This document shows, piece after piece, positions 31,794 to 42,868 of a stretch of DNA of 64,000 bases (position 1 is its first letter; the number at the start of each line of letters is the position of its first letter). Made by a program: the position numbers and the translations under genes. Below the pieces are notes generated by a model. It was not told the DNA's origin, made no database searches, and worked only from the letters and a program-made list of their open reading frames with translations. Source of the stretch: Knufia peltigerae (lineage: Eukaryota; Ascomycota; Eurotiomycetes; Chaetothyriales; Trichomeriaceae); contig JAPDRN010000039.1 in the NCBI GenBank assembly GCA_030247855.1, forward strand, positions 62,001 through 126,000, given 5' to 3'.

Positions 31794-34082
31794 TCACACC
31801 CTCGAGACGTTTTGAACAGAATACTCAACCTCCGTGGCATGCTGTTGTACCGGCGCTTTCCCCTCTGGACCCTGGTGAACCTCGAGCTCCTGCATCTCGC
31901 GCATTCGTTGCAACATCTCGGGAGAAACGGCGCTGTGCTCCGAGTCCTCCAAGCTTCTCAGAGGCAGAGCATGCCCGGTCTTTCGTTTCCGCTGCCGAGC
32001 TTCCAGTTGCAACCAGAATGGGATGGTGGCGTAGATGACAAGGCTTGCGGCCAGAAGACCCACAGTAGCTGAGAAGCCCTGGACATAGTTCGGAGCGTCT
32101 TTATTGGGATACATCTGTAGCAGTCAAGAATAAGCAGCTGGGCATCTTTCCTTCTTGTGGAAGGGCTTCGGAAACCTCGGAGTCAAAAAAAAAAAAAAAG
32201 ACTCACCTGTGGTGCGATGATACTTGAAATGGACAATGCTCCCACGGTCACTGAAGTTCCAACCGCCTGTTCAGCGGCCCCGTAGAGGGTGGAACTGCGA
32301 TAAGAGAGCATCACAGGCTGTGCCATGAGTAGCAACTGTCCCAAAAAGGCCATCCCGTACAGAGACATGTTGCTGATTGTGCTGGTATCGGAGTGGTAAC
32401 CTTGATAAGTCCAGACGGCGTAACACGGAATCGATGCCGCCACGGGGATGAGATAATGCCACATGCGCTCTTTGGTCCAGTCGGAATGCAGTGGAAACGT
32501 CCAGTAGATAGGAACGGCCACGATGTTGATGATGGCGGTGTAGAGGTTGGCCTTTTGAACGGAAAATTTCATCAACTAGGAGACAGAGTGTCAGCGGATG
32601 GGGTCAAGGCTTCCAAAGAGAACATACGGAATACAATATCGTAGGCAAAAAGGTCGCCTGTGCCACAGCGGCTATTCCGATACATATGTAGCTGAAAAAA
32701 AAGGCGTAGGTCGAAGGACGCAACATGATTCTGCCCCCGTCAGTAACTATCCTTTTTCCTCCACAAGGCGTTCGCAGCGGAGGGTCTGCCTGACGTACCT
32801 GAAGAAAGCCATTGTATCCCATGTGACATCGGTCTTGCGGGTGCTACCTCTCTCGAGTCTGTTGATTGCGATATGTCGTTCTGTAGCTATATGTAAGCAC
32901 GTGCCGACAGCATTGGTGTAACCGAATACGGTCTGTCTCACCTCGATCGGTCAAATTTTTGGAGTCTTCCGGAAAAGTGAGAAGAACCCACCAGATGGGT
33001 ATGGCCAGTGCAATGGGAAGAGCTCCCTCGATGATGAAGACCCATTGCCATGATTTGAGACCGAGATGTCCGTTGAGCTATCATAGGTACAAGGTCAGCT
33101 TTTGGATTTCCACTCCGCAGCTCTTGCTCACATTGTCAATGCCCACGGCGAGGACTCCAGATATAGCTTGCGCGATGGAGTTTGAACTGTAGAAAACGCC
33201 GATGCGGTGGGCGCGCTCATGGGGCTTATACTGTAAAGACAGCATGTTAGGAAACCCTTCACACGCGAAGTCGAGGTAAGGAGGGCCAGTGAGAGCGTAC
33301 CCAGAACGAGAAATACATGATTCCACACGGCCAAATACCCGACTCTGGGAGACCAAGGAAGAACCGTGCAGTGAACAAGCCAGGGGCACTTTTGCAAGCA
33401 GACATGGCCATTACAATCATACCCCCTAGTCCATCACATCAGTGTGCCATGCCGACGCTTAAGAGACGAGGTACTTACAAATGACCATGCACAGTGGAAA
33501 GTATAGTTTTGCTGATATCTTCTTCATCAATAATGCCGAAGGTATGAGCATTGCCGTGAGCGTGAAGTAACTGATGGACACCGCCTGTAACAGCATGAGT
33601 GTCATCCCTGAAAGAGTGTCAATTTGGACCTACCCAGTTGAAGTCTAGGCCTTGGAGGCCCAGGCTCTCTTCGAAAGAATCAGGTGTGTCCTTCTGGAGG
33701 ATCTTGACGTTTGAAAGATTGGAACGGTCGAGGTAAGCAAGGACATAGATGATGCCTTCAAGAGGACAGGTCAGCGAGGACTATACCAGTCGAAATGTTC
33801 TCAACTCACAGCAAGGGATCATGATGTGTAAATCGAGCTTGCGAACCAATGCCTTTTCTTCTGCCGCTGTCCAATCTCTTTCCAAGCCATGCATCTGCCC
33901 GAGTACGGCTTGCGTACTGGCTACAGACTGATTAGCTAGAGACTGTCTATGCATGGTCACAAGGCAATACCCTGATTTTCTGAAGTCTCTTGCCTAGGAA
34001 AGAGGACATTGCGCAGACTCCAGCCCCCAATGTACACACCCTCCTGCTCTAAGTGAGCGCGAGCTTCCCTGGAGAAAGACAT
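31794..34082 (-). CDS. MFS carrier, Dal5/allantoate-permease (anion:cation symporter) type
   Basis: Eleven exons, all in frame: 34082-33971, 33920-33810, 33755-33634, 33584-33479, 33425-33301, 33230-33132, 33077-32942, 32880-32799, 32730-32628, 32575-32207 and 32114-31794. They total 1686 nt, or 561 residues. Characteristic Dal5/Tna1 blocks are KLDLHIMIPCCIIYVLAYLD, NLSNVK, LDFNWAVSISYF, ARFFLGLPESGIWPCGIMYF, ERAHRIGVFYSSNSIAQAIS, KSWQWVFIIEGALPIALAIP and WWVLLTFPEDSKNLTD, with FSATVGLLAASLV in the last exon. The family takes up carboxylates, vitamins, ureides and similar anions. The C-terminal tail is long and charged. It is divergent from a Zn2Cys6 regulator, a common pathway-specific arrangement. 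Confidence 0.93.
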
Positions 34083-34597
34083 AGTACTGTGACACGAAAG
34101 CAGAACGTAAAGGGAGTTCAACGAAATCACGTCTGGAGGAAAAAATTGCTTTGGGATCAGGGATACACTTAATAACAATACCTATTCGGTCCGGCATAAT
34201 GTCCCTCACTGGGGTCCCCGTACCCCGGAGATTTCGGCAGCTCAAAGCATAGACGGACACATGGTACCTGTATGAATGTCGGAGATAAACGGCACTCGTC
34301 AGTAGCGTATGAGGAAGAGGGCTACGGTATCATTCCACAGAGTAAATTGACTGTAGATCGGCCTAGCTGGGCATTGAAGCCTCATGGCTGAGGTGGGTAT
34401 TCAGCGTATTAGATGATACCGTATATCGTACCAGTTGTAATGACACGGTCAAAATCTCCTTCCCCGGCTGAATCGGGTATTGCCACTTGCGGGGTTTAGC
34501 GGAGGTTGTCGAGAGCTAGAGAAATATCTTCGGCTTTTGTCGTACCCTTCGCTCGTCTAGATATTCATCTTCGGCATTCCCGGAGCATGCTGGCGAG
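34083..34597. promoter_or_regulatory. Bidirectional promoter with four CGG-N6/7-CGG direct repeats
   Basis: This 515-bp space lies between the Dal5-type carrier and the Zn2Cys6 regulator. On the plus strand it contains CGG-N6-CGG at 34226-34237 and 34465-34476, and CGG-N7-CGG at 34280-34292 and 34490-34502. CGG triplets in direct, inverted or everted order are the known half-sites of Zn2Cys6 proteins, so these are candidate binding sites of the adjacent regulator. That assignment is inference. Confidence 0.5.
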
Positions 34598-36730
34598 ATG
34601 TCGGCAGTCAATAGATCGAGGAAAGCATGCGACATATGCCACCAACGAAAGGTATGTGGCACTCACCTACACCCATGAGTCGTCCTTTGACAATGAACCC
34701 ACTCTCTAGATCAGATGTGACTTTAGTCGCGATAGCCAACATCCATGCACCAATTGTAGGCTCGGAGGACATGTCTGCAGACCACATGAGAGAAAACGTC
34801 CGAAGTATCTCTCGAACAACCGCCGCGGAAGCAGCTCCAGACAGACAGCTGCTAGCATCCATGACGCGACGATTCAAGGCGAACCGACCATACTGACCGA
34901 TCACATCCGGAGTGACAATGAAAGTCTCGAAGGGTCGCCGCAGACCTTTGGACACGCCAATCCGACTTCTTTTCCCATCAGTCCACAACGACTCGTCTCG
35001 AATACCGGGACACCTTTGGCCACCTATTCTGAGGTCTCCCCCCGAAGGATCCTGCCCGTCCCAGAGTATGTGGCGACGACAGAAAGTCATGTTGGCAGAA
35101 GCGACTATCTCGGCGACGGCGATGTCAGGTTTCGGGAAGAGATGGTGACTGTGGGAAGCCGTCCCTCGAGGCTGTCTGACACAGATCTCGAACTGCTTCA
35201 AGCACAAAAGGCTCTCGAGATGCCGCAGAGGTCGGTGCGTGCGAGTCTCGTGGATTCCTACGTGCAATATTGCTCTGTGTGGACTCCGATTGTGGATACT
35301 TCATTGCTTGAAAGACTTCAAGGCAATGAAGCATCACCGCTCTTGCTCAACGCGTTGTTCCTTGCAGGCAGCCGCGTGTCCTTGAGCAAGACCTTGTTGA
35401 CGATGGCCGAGGAATTCTACCGCAAAGCTAGACTGCTATTCATGCTGGGCCACGAGATTGACACGTTAACCTCCATCATCGCGGTCACTTTGATTCAATG
35501 GTACAATCCGACTGGCCCAGAGCACATATCAACAAGCACAAGTGGCTTTTGGATTCGTATTGCTGCCGGTATGGCGTACCAAGTTGGATTGCACAGAGAA
35601 CCAGTTGCGCAGAAGGACAAGGAGCTGCGACGTAGGTTGTGGTGGTCCATAGTGGTAAGCATCGTCGTCTCTTACATCAAACATTCTACGAGCAATGCAA
35701 CACGCCCTGACATGATTCTATATAGTCTAGAGATGACATTATCTCAATCGGCACAGGAAGGCCGAGAACCATCAACTTTGCGGATAGCGACGTCTCTCCT
35801 CCGACCGTTCTTGATTTTGCAGTGCAAGGTGCAAAGGCACGACTGTTTGTGGCATTCTCTCGCATCATCCGCTTGCTGGCAGATTTGACAGAGCATATCC
35901 GACGCAAAACTCTAACAAGAACGACACGAACCAATCTTGAAAACGCCCTCTACCGTTGGGCCAAAGAGTTACCTGACGAACTCCGGCTTTTCCATGGATC
36001 CCCGAAAAGATTGCGAGCATACAACTTCGAAGCCCGACAGTTGCTGGCCCCTTATTTTGTGACGATAGTCATTTTAGCCCGGCACGAGGCATATCGTAAT
36101 CAATCCGCCTGTGCCTCGTTTGTCGCGTCTTCATTTGTGGTGGGTATCTTTGAAGATTTCCTCCACCGGGGAGAGCTTTGCCATTGTGGACCAGTCTTTA
36201 CATTCTATGGCTTTGCGGCCGGCCTGGCGCAGATTCCGGCACTGCAGTACAGATCACTTGCTCCAACGGCCAAAGAGTCATTGTCCATTATTCGATCCTC
36301 CCTGGTGGAACTGAAGGGCAGATGGGGATCTGCCGTGGGTGCTCTGGCGGCATTGGAAGAGATGCAAAGACTTACAGAGCGACACCCATTCATTGGCGAC
36401 GCACCTGAGCAGCAGTCACGAGACTTGATGACATTTTTCGACGATTTTGGTCCAGAAATATGCAAGCAGCATTTTCTCCTGGGGCAGACTTTCGATCCCC
36501 CCGAGACTAATTTTCCTCCCAGTCATCCTGATACTAATTTTAACCCAAGGCAATTGCAACAAGATCATGATGATATGGAGAGCTCGGTCAATATGCTGGA
36601 CCAAAATCATCGGTTCGATTTGCACAGTGCCGAGTCCATGCTCCTACCCCATGGCGATTTGTTCTTTGACGACCTGGATCCAGCTGGAAGTTGGATGGAG
36701 GATCTGGGACTTGGGCTTCCAAGTTATTGA
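34598..36730 (+). CDS. Zn2Cys6 transcription factor with fungal_trans domain
   Basis: Exons 34598-34651, 34710-35654 and 35726-36730 give 667 residues. The first intron (58 bp) splits the zinc cluster: SRKACDICHQRK joins IRCDFSRDSQHPCTNC and a final Cys in GGHVC, matching C-x2-C-x6-C-x8-C-x2-C-x6-C. A short basic linker follows. The fungal_trans regulatory domain covers about residues 190-470, including WTPIVDTSLLERLQGNEASP, SGFWIRIAAGMAYQVGLHRE and LRRRLWWSIVSRDDIISIGT. The C-terminus is acidic (MEDLGLGLP, DLFFDDLDP), as in activation domains. It is a nuclear pathway-specific regulator; the most likely targets are the divergent carrier and nearby genes. Confidence 0.93.
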
Positions 36731-36799
36731 AAATCACATAGGTACTCCTGAGCTTCCCCCCAGAAGCTTCATATAGGTCGTCGATTCTTGGTTGGCAGC

Positions 36800-37324
36800 T
36801 TATTGCCACATTGCGGCATGATTCAAGCCACTAAAATCAAGTAAACCGTCCAGCCATGCTCCTGATGAACATTCCTCCGAGTCGCTATTGTCCGGTTTGA
36901 AATAGTCATTATGGCTGTTGGCTTCGAGTACGCTCTCAATGACAGTGTCCCCATGACTTTCTTCATACTGATTGACCGTGGGCTCTGAAGTACTTTTCCT
37001 GTCTTCCACACTGGTAGCTGATGACGGCGACGACGATGACACCAGCAAGTCGCTGAGAAAATCCCATTCCCAATCATTGATGCGCTGGCTCTTCAAAACG
37101 CCCAAGGATCTGGAGATGGTGGTTTGCGACTCGGAAGGTGTGGTAGACTGGTCATGGCGATGATTCGATGGCAATGTTTCTTGCTTGACTTTGCGCCGAC
37201 TTGTGGTAGATCTCTTTGGGTGAAATTTGATGACGCGGAACCCAGGTTTCAAGTTCTTGGTTGACCGGCGCTGCCGCGGTTTATGAACCGTCTGGTCCTC
37301 AATTTGTAAGTTTGTTCCGGCCAT
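36800..37324 (-). CDS. Orphan protein, basic N-terminus and acidic C-terminus
   Basis: 174 codons from ATG 37324; an in-frame extension upstream is a hydrophobic stretch that I take for noncoding. Residues 15-50 are strongly basic (KPRQRRSTKNLKPGFRVIKF, then RSTTSRRKVKQE). The middle is Ser/Thr-rich, and the last 70 residues are acidic with scattered aromatics (DWEWDFLSDLLVSSSS, GAWLDGLLDFSGL). That charge layout is seen in small nuclear regulators with an activation segment. No domain is recognised. It is convergent with the neighbouring regulator, with 70 bp between the two stop codons. Confidence 0.6.
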   Translation of the reverse strand: MAGTNLQIEDQTVHKPRQRRSTKNLKPGFRVIKFHPKRSTTSRRKVKQETLPSNHRHDQSTTPSESQTTISRSLGVLKSQRINDWEWDFLSDLLVSSSSPSSATSVEDRKSTSEPTVNQYEESHGDTVIESVLEANSHNDYFKPDNSDSEECSSGAWLDGLLDFSGLNHAAMWQ

Positions 37325-38344
37325 GATTCGCGAAAGAGAAGGGTGATGGAAATCAACAGTATTTAATAACACGTGATCAGAAGTGGAAAGCCTCAGTTCA
37401 CTAGGGCAATTCGTACACACTTCAATCAATACTAATATTAGTAGTAGTAAGTAGTGCAGGTGCACTGGAAATTGAAACTATCTTACAGTAGTAGATCAGT
37501 GGAAAAAAGCAGTAAGGGTAAGTCTGAAAATCGACGGGGGTAGTGGGGAGGGAATGTCAACAGCTTACCCTTGAAGGCTCGGTGAATCACGGAATCTTGA
37601 ATGGGTTCGTGCATCGCCGGAACTGTCCGTAGTTTGCCGAACCATCTGGCATTTCGGTGCGCCCAAAAGTCAATCAATCATATGATATAATGCATTAATT
37701 CATCTCTTGCCAGCCTTTTTTTCGCGTCAAGTCCAGTGACTGTGTCAACTGAGACAGACTGTCAGTAGTCTTGTATTCTCGAGGTATGAAGTCCGTTTGG
37801 AAATGAATCCAGAATCCAGAATTCTTTCAGCAAATAAATCCACAAGGGGAACTGAAGCTGATTTAGAAGCTTAGTCTAATTGGATTCCCTTTTATGTTGG
37901 TTCTTTTCTCTTTACTATTCAACATTTAATGATGATCATGTATTTGATCAAGTCAACCATCTCTTTCCTGTGCTAGCCACTCTGTAAAATCTGCTGAAGA
38001 AGATACGAAGGTGCCATTGGCCTACCAATCAGCGTTGGTTCGTTCACAAAGCTCTGGAATTCTGCAGACTTCTTTCCTCGCAATTCTTGCTACTGATCAT
38101 GCGGCGCTCTATTGTCTGAACAAACTCTACCGACTCTTTCGTAGATCGAGTTAAGGGTGCTGTCAATACGTGTGAGGTGTGAGTGCCTTTTCCACCCGAA
38201 AAAAGAGAGTAGCAAGTAGATATCTAGATATAAAGAAGAGTTTTGTGAAAATGGCAGCGCAGTTGCGCGCACAGCGCCAGCGACGAGTGTACAATAAAAA
38301 GATCTAGCTACTCGATCGACTGTCATGACACTTTGTGAAAGCCC

Positions 38345-38492
38345 GTAGAGCAACGAGGGCGACTAAGCGACGACTGTCAACGAAAGATTGCGAGCGCTTC
38401 TCTACGCGCAAGGAAAGGTCGACCTCTGAGTTCGAGGTTGTTGTTCTTGACTTACAGACACACATTGAGTGTACCTGGTGCTTCCTCAGAGG
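38345..38492 (-). repeat. Degenerate repeat, copy A (minus orientation)
   Basis: Read on the minus strand, this copy shares with copy B an exact GAGGAAGCACCAGGT (here 38473-38487 as its complement). It also shares a near-identical CCTCGAACTC-GAGG, a TTCCTTGC-CGTAGAGA block, and CGCTTAGTCGCCCT. The blocks are in the same order, with small length differences between them. Confidence 0.55.
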
Positions 38493-38744
38493 GTCTACCC
38501 TTATAGTAGTACTCATCTATATATTTTTGTTATCCATATTCTGGACTGAGCTCCTTGTGAGCCCTTATAGTTTAGCTAAACCCAAACTAGCAATTTCGGT
38601 ACTGTAGTTTAGAGCATTCTAATAAATATCTTGGGTAGGAAGAGTACAATCGAACGAGATTTGCATAGTCGACAGATAGATCAATTCAAAATTGATTCAG
38701 GCATCCTGATCATGATCTTGTTCAAAAAGGAAATCATTAATTAT

Positions 38745-38940
38745 AGGAGTAGACGAGGAAGCACCAGGTGCGCTTAGGGCATGCCTGCCTCGAACTCGGA
38801 GGCATTCCTTGCACGTAGAGACTCTTTCCAGGCTCGCGCTGCGAGCCTTGCAATGCTTCTGTAACCTCCGTAAAGGTTCTCGTTTCAATCGTAACCTCGT
38901 GCTGACAGCCACCGCTTAGTCGCCCTTGCTGCCTCAGGCC
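38745..38940 (+). repeat. Degenerate repeat, copy B (plus orientation)
   Basis: Contains GAGGAAGCACCAGGT at 38755-38769, then CCTCGAACTCGGAGG, TTCCTTGCACGTAGAGA and CGCTTAGTCGCCCTTGCTG. This is the same order as copy A but inverted relative to it. It is about 45 bp longer because of an insertion of Cys/Arg-codon-like GC-rich sequence near 38830. Confidence 0.55.
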
Positions 38941-39187
38941 TCCGAGATCAACACTGTAACTAGGACTTCATTGCACACTCACTTCATCGCTCATACTTGT
39001 TGCTCCTGACACTGCAGGAAAGGCAGAGGCACTCACACCTCTAGCGTACTCATCATCCAATCACAGCACTGTGGCCGTACCGCCTGCTTTTCCCTCTACA
39101 CTATAACTCAACAACAACAACCTCGACAATGCCCTCAACACTTCTTTAACCTCCTCTATCCATGTCCTTATTCATTCGTAATCTCGT

Positions 39188-39320
39188 TCGTCGCTTAGTC
39201 ACCCTTACTGCTATACGAGTCTCCACTAGTCGATAAAAATTTATCGTGTACATAAATTACGCAAAAACTCGTCTTTGATTGTGTGCATATCTATGTCTCG
39301 CGCGCAGTCGACAACCAATC
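39188..39320 (+). repeat. Degenerate repeat, partial copy C
   Basis: TCGTCGCTTAGTCACCCTTACTG near 39188-39210 matches the right-hand block of copies A and B with two or three changes. It continues into sequence resembling the flank of copy A (TTTATCGTGTACA... and CTCGCGCGCAGTCG). Confidence 0.4.
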
Positions 39321-39332
39321 ACAGCACTTGGA

Positions 39333-39353
39333 AAGACTGTCCGGGACAGTCTT
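39333..39353. repeat. Perfect 9-bp inverted repeat with 3-nt loop
   Basis: AAGACTGTC, then CGG, then GACAGTCTT. A second perfect 7-bp hairpin (CGATAAA, AA, TTTATCG) lies about 110 bp to the left, near 39232-39247. Both sit at the edge of the repeat zone and may mark the ends of an old element. Confidence 0.5.
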
Positions 39354-39832
39354 GTCACTCTACAGTATGAGACACGACGATACTGAATAACATTCGACTA
39401 ATGTCAACTATACTGATTCGATTCTACTATAGTCTGAATATTTGACTTTGGAATTAGTCGACTACTGAAAAGTGAAACAGCTTTTCTTCTTTTTTCTCTC
39501 TAGTAGACGAATGCAAGGTTTAAACTTGAACGTACCTGAGATATCTTAGATACATAGGCTATCCCTGTCTACTGAATGAGCCTAGCCAGAGATTAGATCG
39601 TTAAGCAACACTTACTGATAATCCAGTGTGGGAAGTTGACTTTTGGCGGGGATTATACTGCTTTACTTCGTCGACTGTTCAACTCAAAAGTCCTTTCTTT
39701 ATCAGTCACCATCTCTTAGGTCGTCAATCATACATGATAGTCCGTTGACTAGACGGTCTGGCCAGAAAGAGATGAGTCAAGACTATACAAAGCACAGGAT
39801 CCTATAAGCTTGTTGAATTGTGACAAGATTCT

Positions 39833-41188
39833 TCAAGCTTGCAGGTCAAACACTACTCTTCCTTGTAATCTATTCTTGTCCATGAGTTCAAACACCTCTG
39901 CAGCGTCTTCCATCTTTTTGATTTGAAAATGCGTCTTGACTTTACCTCTAAAAATACAATAGTATTGTTAGCATCTGTCTTCTCGATGAGAATTCATGTT
40001 CAAATTCTTCCTTACCTCGCAGCCAACTCCATGAGTTGAATGGCCTCTAGACGATTTCCCACCGAACTACCCACGACTTTGGCATTCAAATAGATGAACT
40101 GAGACGGCGTCGCGTTCGGCATGGCCACTTCACCGCCTTCAGGAATCCCAACGCAGACCACGGTGCCCCCGATCCTCAAGAGGGACAGAGCTTGGGCGTA
40201 GGCGGCGTTATGGCCCGTACAAACAATCACCGCCGCGGCACCTCGACCTCCAGTGGCAGCTTTTACATCATCGGCCAGTTCTTTTTCAGAGCCATCACCG
40301 GAGTATTTGCTCAGGTCGAAGAAGTCTTCTGCGCCACATTCACGGGAAATGGTCTCCTTGTCGCCCATGTCGACGCCCATCATCCGGTATCCCATGCCGT
40401 TGGCGCCTATTTGTAGAGCCAAGTGGCCGAGACCTTTGAAGCGGGAAGATTTAGTTGGTGTTGACACAAGAAAACGCCAAAAAAGGCTGTGTTGGAAGGA
40501 AGTGACGAGGGCCATTTTGAGTGATGAACGAAAACGACTTACCTCCACCAGAACCCATGATGAGGACCGGGTCTCCTGGTTCGGCACCGGCTTTCCGTAG
40601 GGCAGAATATACCGTCAAACCTGCACAAAGCAGAGGTGCGGCCATGTCACTTGGGACGCCGTCAGGTATGGGAGTGACATAATGCGCCGGGGCAATGGCA
40701 TATTGTTGAAAAGTCCCAGGGTAGAAGAACCTGTTTGAAGAGTCAGCATTAATGAATGACCAGAGCAAGACACAGAAAAGGATTTTTTTTAAAAGAACTT
40801 GCCCTGAAACCTTTCCAGATTCACAATACGAATCGAGACCAGACAGACAAATGATGCAGTTGCAACATGCGTAGGCCATCCACTTGATTCCCACTCGAGA
40901 TCCCAACTTCAGTGACTGGTCTACCACCGCGCCAGGACCAAATGCCACAATCTCTCCCACGCCTTCGTGTCCGCCGATTTGACCCTTGGGGGTCGGTTCG
41001 ATCCTGGCGGTCCAGCGATTCGTCATGATGGCCATGTCACTGTGACACAAGCCCGAGTGCGTCAACTTGACGAGGACCTCGCCCACACCGGGCCTCGGGG
41101 TGTCGACATATTCGACCTTTGCAGAGATGCTCCCCGGGTTGTCGTAGATGAGAGCTTTGTGCTTGGTTGGGATGTCTGGTGCTTCCAT
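39833..41188 (-). CDS. Zinc-dependent alcohol dehydrogenase (MDR family)
   Basis: Exons 41188-40803, 40730-40543, 40433-40016 and 39947-39833 give 368 residues, the usual size. The catalytic zinc site starts with the Cys in SGLCHSDMAI and includes the His-Glu of GGHEGVGEIVA. The region of structural-zinc cysteines reads CCNCIICLSGLDSYCESG. The Rossmann motif is GSGGGLGHLALQIG across a splice, followed by the NAD-binding Asp in MMGVDMGDK. VTPIPDGVPSDMAAPLLCAG is typical of yeast-type ADH1 relatives. The first intron uses a GC donor (GCAAGT). The enzyme is a cytosolic NAD(P)-linked oxidoreductase of primary or related alcohols. It may serve the pathway of its right-hand neighbours. Confidence 0.93.
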
Positions 41189-41607
41189 GGCTGACAGCGT
41201 GGCAGTGTTGGGTACAATGGTCCTGCTGTGTACAATCTACTTCGTCCTTTTGATCTTATGGCAGCCCTACCAAAACTCTTGTCAAGAATGAAAAGTGATC
41301 ACAGTTGTGAGAGAGCTCGTCATGGAGTCGCCGGCCGTCGTCACAGCGCGCGGGTTACTGCGTTTATGTGGCGTTATTGACATCTGGTCATATCGACGCT
41401 GTTGTCCGTTTCTAACGCCCAAAGCCCAATTGATTACTTTTCCGCCCTGGAAAAGGATTCATGAATTGTCATTGAAATTACGGAGGAAGAAAGTAGTCAT
41501 GACAAAGTTACAAAGGTCGTCAACGCAGATCTGGTGTCCTCATAAGACTGCAATGGTATCTGATAAGATAGTCGTCGACATGAGGCATAAAATCAGTAGA
41601 AGGTACT
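41189..41607. other. Intergenic, no gene seen
   Basis: Some 420 bp between the alcohol dehydrogenase start and the 3' end of the C45 gene. It contains the dehydrogenase promoter. No site was recognised. Confidence 0.4.
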
Positions 41608-42868
41608 TCAAAATCCCAAAGTGATGGTCTCTTCGACCTGCGTCGGTCTCCCCATCCGTACAATTCCCGTCTTCTGCTTCAGATCCATGAGTATGTTGAA
41701 CAAGGTCGCCGAAGTGCTTTCTCCCTTTTGCTCGCGACAAATCGCGGTCGGAGCATTCGCCTCGTCCTCGAACAACTTGGAAACTTCGGCCCAGGTCGGT
41801 TCGCTGGGCAACTTGTCACACAACTCGGCCATTCTGTCGACGCGGAAAAGCGAGTCCTTGATCCAAACGGTATCCGCGACCCCGGGGTGGTTGAGCAGTA
41901 AATGGTTCGAATGGACAACCCTCCCCTTTCGATCCGGCACCATCTTCTCGATCGTGGTGGAAGTAAACTCGAACCCGGTCGCGTCGGTCGCGTCGGCGAC
42001 GAGTATGTGCGCCGGTGAAGCCATGCCCCAGTGCTCCAGCGCGTGCACGGCCTCCTTCGCCGATTGAGACTCCAGAGCCATTCTCAGGCCCAAATGGACA
42101 GGCAGGCGCTGAGGGTTCATACCCTTGGCCCTGATCGCGTTCAAACAAACCCCCACCCCGGAGGAGTTGAAACCGATCTTGCCAATTATACCGGCCTCGG
42201 TGATCATTTGAATCGACGGCTTGCCTTGTTGCGTGATTTTGACGAGGATCAGGTTTTGTTTCTGCTCTTCCATCCACTGATACGTTGCAAGAAGTGACTC
42301 GAATGGTTAGCTTTGGACACAGAAGTGGTCCGAAGGTCCATGAAGAAAGGAGAGGGCAGCACTAACGTCCCAGTTTTGTCCCAGGTAGGCACGTTTCTCG
42401 GTATTCCACGCCAACGAAGTGCATCCATCACTGAATGCGCCAAAGGCAATCTCCGTACGTACGTTCAAGGCGACAATATCAAGAATCGAGCGATCCGATC
42501 CAGTGGCGACGCCTGCATTCCGAGTATCAGCATGATGATTGAAGGGTAGTAAGTAGAAATGGAATGAGCATGTCGTACGAACCTTTCATCTCTTCGTGAT
42601 ATGCCGGCCATGCGGTCTCGATGTGATTGCTAAAACTTCTGGCAATTTCTTGCACTTGTGACCAATCCAACTTGCTGGTCTTTTGGAACAACGACGCATA
42701 GAAATCGATGCATCGCGCGACGTGCTCCTTGGCCGCCGTGCCATGTTGTACACCTATCTATTGGATTTTGACATTGTGGTCAGTCTTAATGGTCCCCGAC
42801 ACAGTTGAGGTGGACTAGGCAAGAGGTCTTACCTCGTACGGAGTCCCCTGACAATTTACGGACAGCAT
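41608..42868 (-). CDS. Peptidase C45 / acyl-CoA:6-aminopenicillanate acyltransferase-like N-terminal-nucleophile enzyme
   Basis: Exons 42868-42833, 42757-42583, 42512-42367 and 42276-41608 give 341 residues. The family is made as a proenzyme that cuts itself before a Cys, which then acts as the nucleophile for amide hydrolysis or acyl transfer. Here the site is FSDGCTSLAWNT with Cys at residue 101, in the same Asp-Gly-Cys-Thr context and nearly the same position as in the penicillin enzyme. NWDWMEEQK (across the last splice) and TEAGIIGKIGFNSSGVGVC are also family blocks. The C-terminus ends in LGF without a peroxisomal tripeptide, unlike the penicillin enzyme. Most fungal homologues have no known substrate; an N-acyl amino acid or amide is a reasonable guess. 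Confidence 0.92.

Larger units (their letters stand above)
37325..39832. other. 2.5-kb AT-rich gene-free region with degenerate repeats
   Basis: No gene could be assembled. Base composition is more AT-rich than in neighbouring genes. Between about 38320 and 39240 the sequence holds at least three related, diverged copies of one element, two in opposite orientation, plus short perfect hairpins. It looks like the relic of a repetitive or mobile element rather than ordinary spacer. Confidence 0.5.

Noticed and set aside
37325..38300. Possible protein-coding gene in the AT-rich region
   Set aside because: Frames are short, in AT-rich DNA, and could not be spliced into anything with family features.
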